A stretch of DNA of 8,439 bases from Campylobacteraceae bacterium. Lineage in GTDB: Bacteria > Campylobacterota > Campylobacteria > Campylobacterales > Sulfurovaceae. The notes below the pieces were generated by a model. It searched no databases, was not told the origin of the DNA, and saw only the letters and a list, made by a program, of their open reading frames with translations. Location: positions 1-8,439 of the forward strand of contig JAMONW010000118.1 in assembly GCA_027066355.1 (NCBI GenBank), given 5' to 3'. Made by a program: the position numbers and the translations under genes. Every line of letters begins with the position of its first letter. Positions within the stretch are counted from its first letter, which is position 1. Positions 5,658-8,439 of this stretch are shown piece by piece.

Positions 5658-5984
5658 GTTATTAGAGTATTTATCATACTCTCAATAGCTATTATTTTAT
5701 TTTTCAAATCTCTATTACTTTTTAAATAGCCAAGTCTTCTTGACAACTCAAATTGAGTTCTAAGTTCAAATAACGAACCTCTTGCAATATATAAATATTG
5801 CTTAAACTCTTTATCACTACTTCTGCCTTTTCCTTCTGCAATATTGCTAGGAATTGATACGGCACATCTATTAATTTGAGAAATTAAATTAAATTTTTCA
5901 ATCTCTGGAAAAGTTGAAGTTATCTTAATATACATCTTCAACTAAATCCATACTCATTTGCCAAATTTTTAAACTCTCATACAT
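5648..5984 (-). pseudogene. Four-helix-bundle protein (S23/IVP type), single-base frameshift
   Basis: Two frames together encode one recognisable protein of about 111 residues. The first frame starts with ATG at 5984-5982 and reads MYESLKIWQMSMDLVEDVY, then meets TAA at 5927-5925. This matches the family's usual N-terminal ELKVWQKA..L..EIY segment. The second frame continues directly with KITSTFPEIEKF and holds the family signature QINRCAVSIPSNIAEGKGR, then EFKQYLYIARGSLFELRTQ and LGYL, ending at 5648. One extra T near 5927-5928 accounts for the break. An alternative is a shorter protein from an internal TTG at 5941 or ATG at 5935, which would lack most of helix 1. There is no clear ribosome-binding site for the full-length start. 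The family is known from 23S rRNA intervening sequences and, as Avd, from diversity-generating retroelements; its function here is unknown. Confidence 0.8.
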
Positions 5985-5987
5985 ACT

Positions 5988-6020
5988 AAAGCTTTGTGCT
6001 TTTAGCTTTAAGCTTTTAGC
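5988..6020 (-). repeat. Right terminal inverted repeat of the cassette (heptad array)
   Basis: Read on the minus strand this is GCTAAAA, GCTTAAA, GCTAAAA, GCACAAA, then GCTTT: five units in 7-bp register. It pairs with 5625-5657 in opposite orientation with five mismatches. It begins 6 bp after the sucC stop and ends 3 bp before the ATG of the four-helix-bundle gene. Confidence 0.8.
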
Positions 6021-6037
6021 GCGAACTTACAGTTCGC
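6021..6037 (-). other. Hairpin containing the sucC stop codon
   Basis: GCGAAC (6021-6026) and GTTCGC (6032-6037) form a perfect 6-bp stem with a 5-nt loop that holds most of the TAA stop (6029-6027). It directly abuts the cassette's right repeat. There is no T-tract. It could slow ribosomes or protect the sucC message end, or mark the cassette boundary. Confidence 0.5.
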
Positions 6038-7202
6038 CCTTAGCCGCTGCAACTGCCTTTTTAGCACCATCTAAAAGGTCTGTTGCATTAATTACATTAT
6101 CTATATTTGCATTCTTTAAAATCTCTGCTGCTTCTGGCGCGTTTGTTCCATCTAGTCGAACAATAACTGGCACTTTTACATCTACCATTTTAGTAGCCTC
6201 TAAAATACCGTTTGCAATTCTATCGCATCGAACAATTCCACCAAAAATATTTACAAAAATAGCTTTTACATTTGGATTTTTAAGAATTATCTCAAAACCT
6301 TTTGCAACAGTTTCAGCATTAGCTTTACCACCAACATCTAAGAAGTTTGCCGGAGTTCCGCCAACATAGTTAATTGTATCCATAGTTCCCATTGCAAGTC
6401 CTGCACCATTAACCATACATCCAATTTCACCATCTAGTGCAATATAACTTAAACCATACTCTGCTGCTTCTCTCTCGTCTGGATCTTCTTCGCTAATATC
6501 TCTCATTGCTTCAATATCTGGGTGTCTAAATAGTGCGCTATCATCAAAGCCCATCTTACCATCAAGTGCAAGGAAATCTCCTGAACCAGTTTTTATTAAT
6601 GGATTAATTTCGATTAACTCTACATCTTTATCCATATAGATTTTAAATAACTTACTAGCAAAATCTATAAATTTTCTTTGCTCAAGCTTATCTGTAATTC
6701 CAAGTCCAAACACAAGCTCTCTTCCGTGGAATCCTTGAAAACCAATTGTTGGATCAATAGCAACTTTAATGATTTTTTCTGGAGTCTCTTCTGCAACCTT
6801 TTCAATCTCCATACCACCTTCAGTAGAAGCCATAATTACAGGCATCTCTTTAGCTCTATCTAAAACAACTCCAAGATATAACTCATCTTTAATATCAGCA
6901 CCCTCTTCGATATAAACTTTTTGAACAAGCTTACCCTCTGGTCCTGTTTGATGAGTAACAAGTGTCATTCCTAAAATCTCATCAGCATATTTTTTAACCT
7001 CATCTAAAGACTTAGCCAACTTAACACCACCGCCAAGTCCTCTTCCTCCTGCATGAATTTGAGCTTTAACAACCCAAATGTTACCACCTAACTCTTTTGC
7101 ATTCTCTACAGCCTCTTCAACAGTTTCAGCAATCAACCCTCTAGGCGTTGGCACACCATATTCTGCAAAAATCTGTTTTGCCTGATACTCATGAATATTC
7201 AC
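6027..7202 (-). CDS. sucC: Succinyl-CoA synthetase (ADP-forming), beta subunit
   Basis: SucC is the nucleotide-binding partner of SucD. The 391-residue product (about 388 in well-known members) opens with the conserved MNIHEYQAK, followed by an ATP-grasp fold: VVKAQIHAGGRGLGGGVK (44-61), the metal/substrate segment LIEINPLI (196-203) and LDGKMGFDD (213-221). The C-terminal domain contacting SucD shows VNGAGLAMGTMD (264-275), GGTPANFLDVGG (281-292), NIFGGIVRCD (318-327) and VRLDGTNAPEA (348-358). The start codon is GTG (7202-7200), fixed by the conserved N-terminus and an AAGGAG site 7 bp upstream; no in-frame ATG fits. Promoter signals lie at 7232-7237 and possibly near 7291. A GTG start on such a central gene may lower its translation slightly. 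Confidence 0.97.
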   Translation of the reverse strand: MNIHEYQAKQIFAEYGVPTPRGLIAETVEEAVENAKELGGNIWVVKAQIHAGGRGLGGGVKLAKSLDEVKKYADEILGMTLVTHQTGPEGKLVQKVYIEEGADIKDELYLGVVLDRAKEMPVIMASTEGGMEIEKVAEETPEKIIKVAIDPTIGFQGFHGRELVFGLGITDKLEQRKFIDFASKLFKIYMDKDVELIEINPLIKTGSGDFLALDGKMGFDDSALFRHPDIEAMRDISEEDPDEREAAEYGLSYIALDGEIGCMVNGAGLAMGTMDTINYVGGTPANFLDVGGKANAETVAKGFEIILKNPNVKAIFVNIFGGIVRCDRIANGILEATKMVDVKVPVIVRLDGTNAPEAAEILKNANIDNVINATDLLDGAKKAVAAAKGEL

Positions 7203-7209
7203 TTTGGCA

Positions 7210-7215
7210 CTCCTT
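7210..7215 (-). promoter_or_regulatory. sucC ribosome-binding site fixing the GTG start
   Basis: AAGGAG on the minus strand (7215-7210) is followed by 7 bp and then GTG AAT ATT CAT GAG. The spacing and the family-conserved N-terminus decide the non-ATG start. Confidence 0.85.
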
Positions 7216-7231
7216 AATTTAGAATAGAAAC

Positions 7232-7237
7232 ATTATA
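7232..7237 (-). promoter_or_regulatory. sucCD promoter, -10 element
   Basis: A perfect TATAAT on the minus strand (7237-7232) lies 30 bp before the sucC GTG, giving a leader of about 20-25 nt that contains AAGGAG. The -35 position (AACTTC at 7260-7255) is poor. A second TATAAT occurs at 7382-7377 and a TATATC at 7296-7291, so additional upstream starts are possible. Confidence 0.55.
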
Positions 7238-7292
7238 ATTGTTTTTACCTATGAGAAGTTAGAATATTTAATCCAAAGCGCCTATAAAGAGA

Positions 7293-7313
7293 TATAGTGT
7301 TAAGAAACTACAC
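7293..7313. promoter_or_regulatory. Motif shared with the oorD promoter dyad
   Basis: TATAGTG (7293-7299), AAACTA (7305-7310) and CAC (7311-7313) recur in the same order as in the oorD upstream region, where TATAGTG, AAACTA and TCAC are at 4329-4345. Here 5 bp (TTAAG) separate the first two blocks, and the flanks can pair as GTGT/ACAC. On the minus strand both sites read CAC followed by a TATA-type -10. A shared regulator of sucCD and oorDABC is one reading; chance similarity in AT-rich DNA is another. Confidence 0.3.
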
Positions 7314-7416
7314 GAAAACATAAAAAATAGTCATTGTTAAAATAAATTTTTATATGATAAAATGCACTAAAAATAGATTATAAACAATTAAGATATAAAT
7401 GAGCCATAAAGTATAA

Positions 7417-8439
7417 CTATTTGTAACACTTAAAAATTAAAAATATATTTATTAGTAGTAAGATTATAATTGCTACTCTATAAATTAATATAGGATTACG
7501 CTCCAATAAATTTTCACTAGCACTATAATATGGCTCTACTTTATTTGGATTATTTAATTCAAATAACATTTGAGAGTAGTGGTGGTATCTCTTTTTTGTA
7601 TCTATTTCAATTGCTCTCATAATCACACTATCTAGCCATTTTGGAATTTTTGGATTTATAGAGCTTGGATTTTTTGAAAGTTTAAATTTTGGTGTTTGAA
7701 AAGGCTCTATCTCACCATAAGGAAATTTACCAGTTAATGCTTCATAAAGTGTTACACCAATTGCAAAAATTTCACTCTGTTCATTTATTGGCATTCCTAA
7801 AAATCTCTCTGGAGCTAAGTAACTAGGTGTTCCGGCTCTACTAAATTGGCTATATGCTTCACTAATACTTCCAAAATCAACAAGTTTAAATACCTCTTTT
7901 TTATGTCTATTTTTATAGATTAAAATATTCTCTGGTTTTATATCTCCATGCACTAAATCTTTACGAATTAAAAATTGTGATGCCTTTAGTAAAAATTTAG
8001 CCAACTCAACTCCACTATCTACACTAATTGGGTGTTTTTTTATAGCTTTTTTTAACTCTATCCCTTTAATATACTGCATTATATAATATCTATGTGTTCT
8101 ATTATTTGGCACTACTGCTTTTACAAAAAAACCTGCTTTTAATCTTTTGGCATTCCAAACCTCTTTTATAAATAGATCAAGCTCTTTTTCATTATCTATT
8201 GCTGAATATGGTGCAAACTTTATGACATACTCTTGCCCTTTTTTTATAGCTACCCAAATTCTATGGTGTTGTGCTAATGGCTTTATAAGTCTATATCCAT
8301 CTATAACTTCACCTTTTTTATACTGATTTTTAATAGTTAAACTCTTTTGTTTAAATGTAGCTCTTAAATCAAGTTCATTTATCTTTATAACTACTGCTGT
8401 TGTATCATCTGGTAAATTATCGTTATTCTTTTTACTTGC
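7417..8439 (-). CDS. Fused PP2C phosphatase / Ser-Thr protein kinase, membrane-anchored (5' end outside window)
   Basis: The frame is open from the window edge to the TAG at 7419-7417: 340 visible residues, N-terminus missing. Visible residues 7-20 (DNLPDDTTAVVIKI) fit the last strand of a PP2C phosphatase domain. A protein kinase domain follows: ATP-binding lysine K74 (YVIKF), helix-C glutamate E93, catalytic loop HGDIKPEN (164-171, HGD in place of HRD), DFG (188-190), GTPSYLAPE (203-211), then the C-lobe. The glycine-rich loop (about 53-62, PLAQHH) is degenerate. A single hydrophobic helix (about 318-336) with only FKCYK after it suggests inner-membrane anchoring with cytoplasmic catalytic domains. 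Proteins of this layout can add and remove phosphate on the same target. In some proteobacteria such genes sit beside nitrate transport or assimilation genes; that neighbour would be off-window and is inference. The target is unknown. Confidence 0.88.
   Translation of the reverse strand, partial: ASKKNNDNLPDDTTAVVIKINELDLRATFKQKSLTIKNQYKKGEVIDGYRLIKPLAQHHRIWVAIKKGQEYVIKFAPYSAIDNEKELDLFIKEVWNAKRLKAGFFVKAVVPNNRTHRYYIMQYIKGIELKKAIKKHPISVDSGVELAKFLLKASQFLIRKDLVHGDIKPENILIYKNRHKKEVFKLVDFGSISEAYSQFSRAGTPSYLAPERFLGMPINEQSEIFAIGVTLYEALTGKFPYGEIEPFQTPKFKLSKNPSSINPKIPKWLDSVIMRAIEIDTKKRYHHYSQMLFELNNPNKVEPYYSASENLLERNPILIYRVAIIILLLINIFLIFKCYK

Larger units (their letters stand above)
5625..6020. mobile_element. 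396-bp heptad-bounded cassette with a four-helix-bundle gene, inserted in sucCD
   Basis: A single small gene is enclosed tightly by imperfect 33-bp inverted repeats built of GCT(A/T)AAA heptads. The unit starts 6 bp after the sucC stop and ends 28 bp before the sucD start, so it fills the spacer of an operon whose two genes are usually adjacent. No transposase or recombinase gene is inside, and no clear target duplication is seen; CGAA flanks both sides at 5617-5620 and 6022-6025 but is too short to trust. Proteins of this fold are known from intervening sequences in bacterial 23S rRNA genes, which also carry a gene between complementary ends. The mobile-element label is inference. Confidence 0.5.

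Noticed and set aside
5920..5935. Programmed +1 frameshift site
   Set aside because: The TAT-TAA-G context lacks a known slippery sequence or a Shine-Dalgarno-like stimulator placed as in prfB; a plain mutation is simpler, though not excluded.
5648..5941. Four-helix-bundle gene starting at the TTG at 5941 as an intact gene
   Set aside because: The missing N-terminal segment is encoded just upstream in another frame (MYESLKIWQ...), so a frameshift explains it better than a rare internal start.
5625..6020. rRNA intervening sequence in place
   Set aside because: The flanks are sucC and sucD, not 23S rRNA; only the protein family and the flanking-repeat layout resemble such elements.
6678..6863. 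Plus-strand open frame opposite sucC
   Set aside because: It is antisense within a conserved ATP-grasp gene, with no ribosome-binding site and no recognisable motif.
7417..8112. Kinase gene starting at the GTG at 8112
   Set aside because: The frame stays open upstream to the window edge and encodes the kinase N-lobe, including the ATP-binding lysine, so the true start is off-window.

Overview
The window reads as a piece of an AT-rich Campylobacterota (epsilonproteobacterial) chromosome. The main evidence is the gene order sucC-sucD-oorD-oorA-oorB-oorC, which is also the order in Campylobacter jejuni. It combines a ferredoxin-dependent 2-oxoglutarate oxidoreductase with succinyl-CoA synthetase. 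I cannot fix the genus; a Sulfurimonas/Sulfurovum/Arcobacter-like organism would fit. Every well-supported gene lies on the minus strand, so transcription runs from high to low coordinates.

Layout in the direction of transcription. At 8439-7417 is the C-terminal two thirds of a fused PP2C-type phosphatase / Ser-Thr protein kinase with a C-terminal membrane anchor; its start lies outside the window. At 7416-7203 is a promoter-containing gap. At 7202-6027 is sucC, with a GTG start. At 6020-5625 is a compact 396-bp cassette between sucC and sucD. It holds a frameshifted four-helix-bundle (S23/IVP-type) gene bracketed by imperfect 33-bp inverted repeats made of GCT(A/T)AAA heptads. At 5596-4727 is sucD. 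At 4726-4304 is a 423-bp gap with the sucCD terminator, a possible plus-strand RNA with its own promoter and terminator, and the oor promoter with an overlapping dyad. At 4303-1409 is oorDABC, tightly packed with gaps of 12, 2 and 10 bp. At 1408-962 is a 447-bp gap filled largely by three copies of a 122-bp tandem repeat, then the proC promoter. At 961-218 is proC, and at 214-1 the start of a secreted Sel1-repeat protein, 3 bp after proC and probably cotranscribed with it.

How the genes work together: OorDABC interconverts 2-oxoglutarate + CoA and succinyl-CoA + CO2 using ferredoxin/flavodoxin-type carriers, and SucCD interconverts succinyl-CoA and succinate with ATP/ADP. Together they are one two-step segment of the TCA cycle, which can run oxidatively or, in autotrophic Campylobacterota, reductively. 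The window alone does not show the direction. ProC is the last step of proline synthesis.

The parts most worth a second look are non-coding: the heptad-bounded four-helix-bundle cassette inside sucCD, the 122-bp repeats whose oorC-proximal copy folds into a clean three-way junction, hairpins that contain the stop codons of oorC, sucD and sucC, and a sequence pattern shared by the regions upstream of oorD and sucC.
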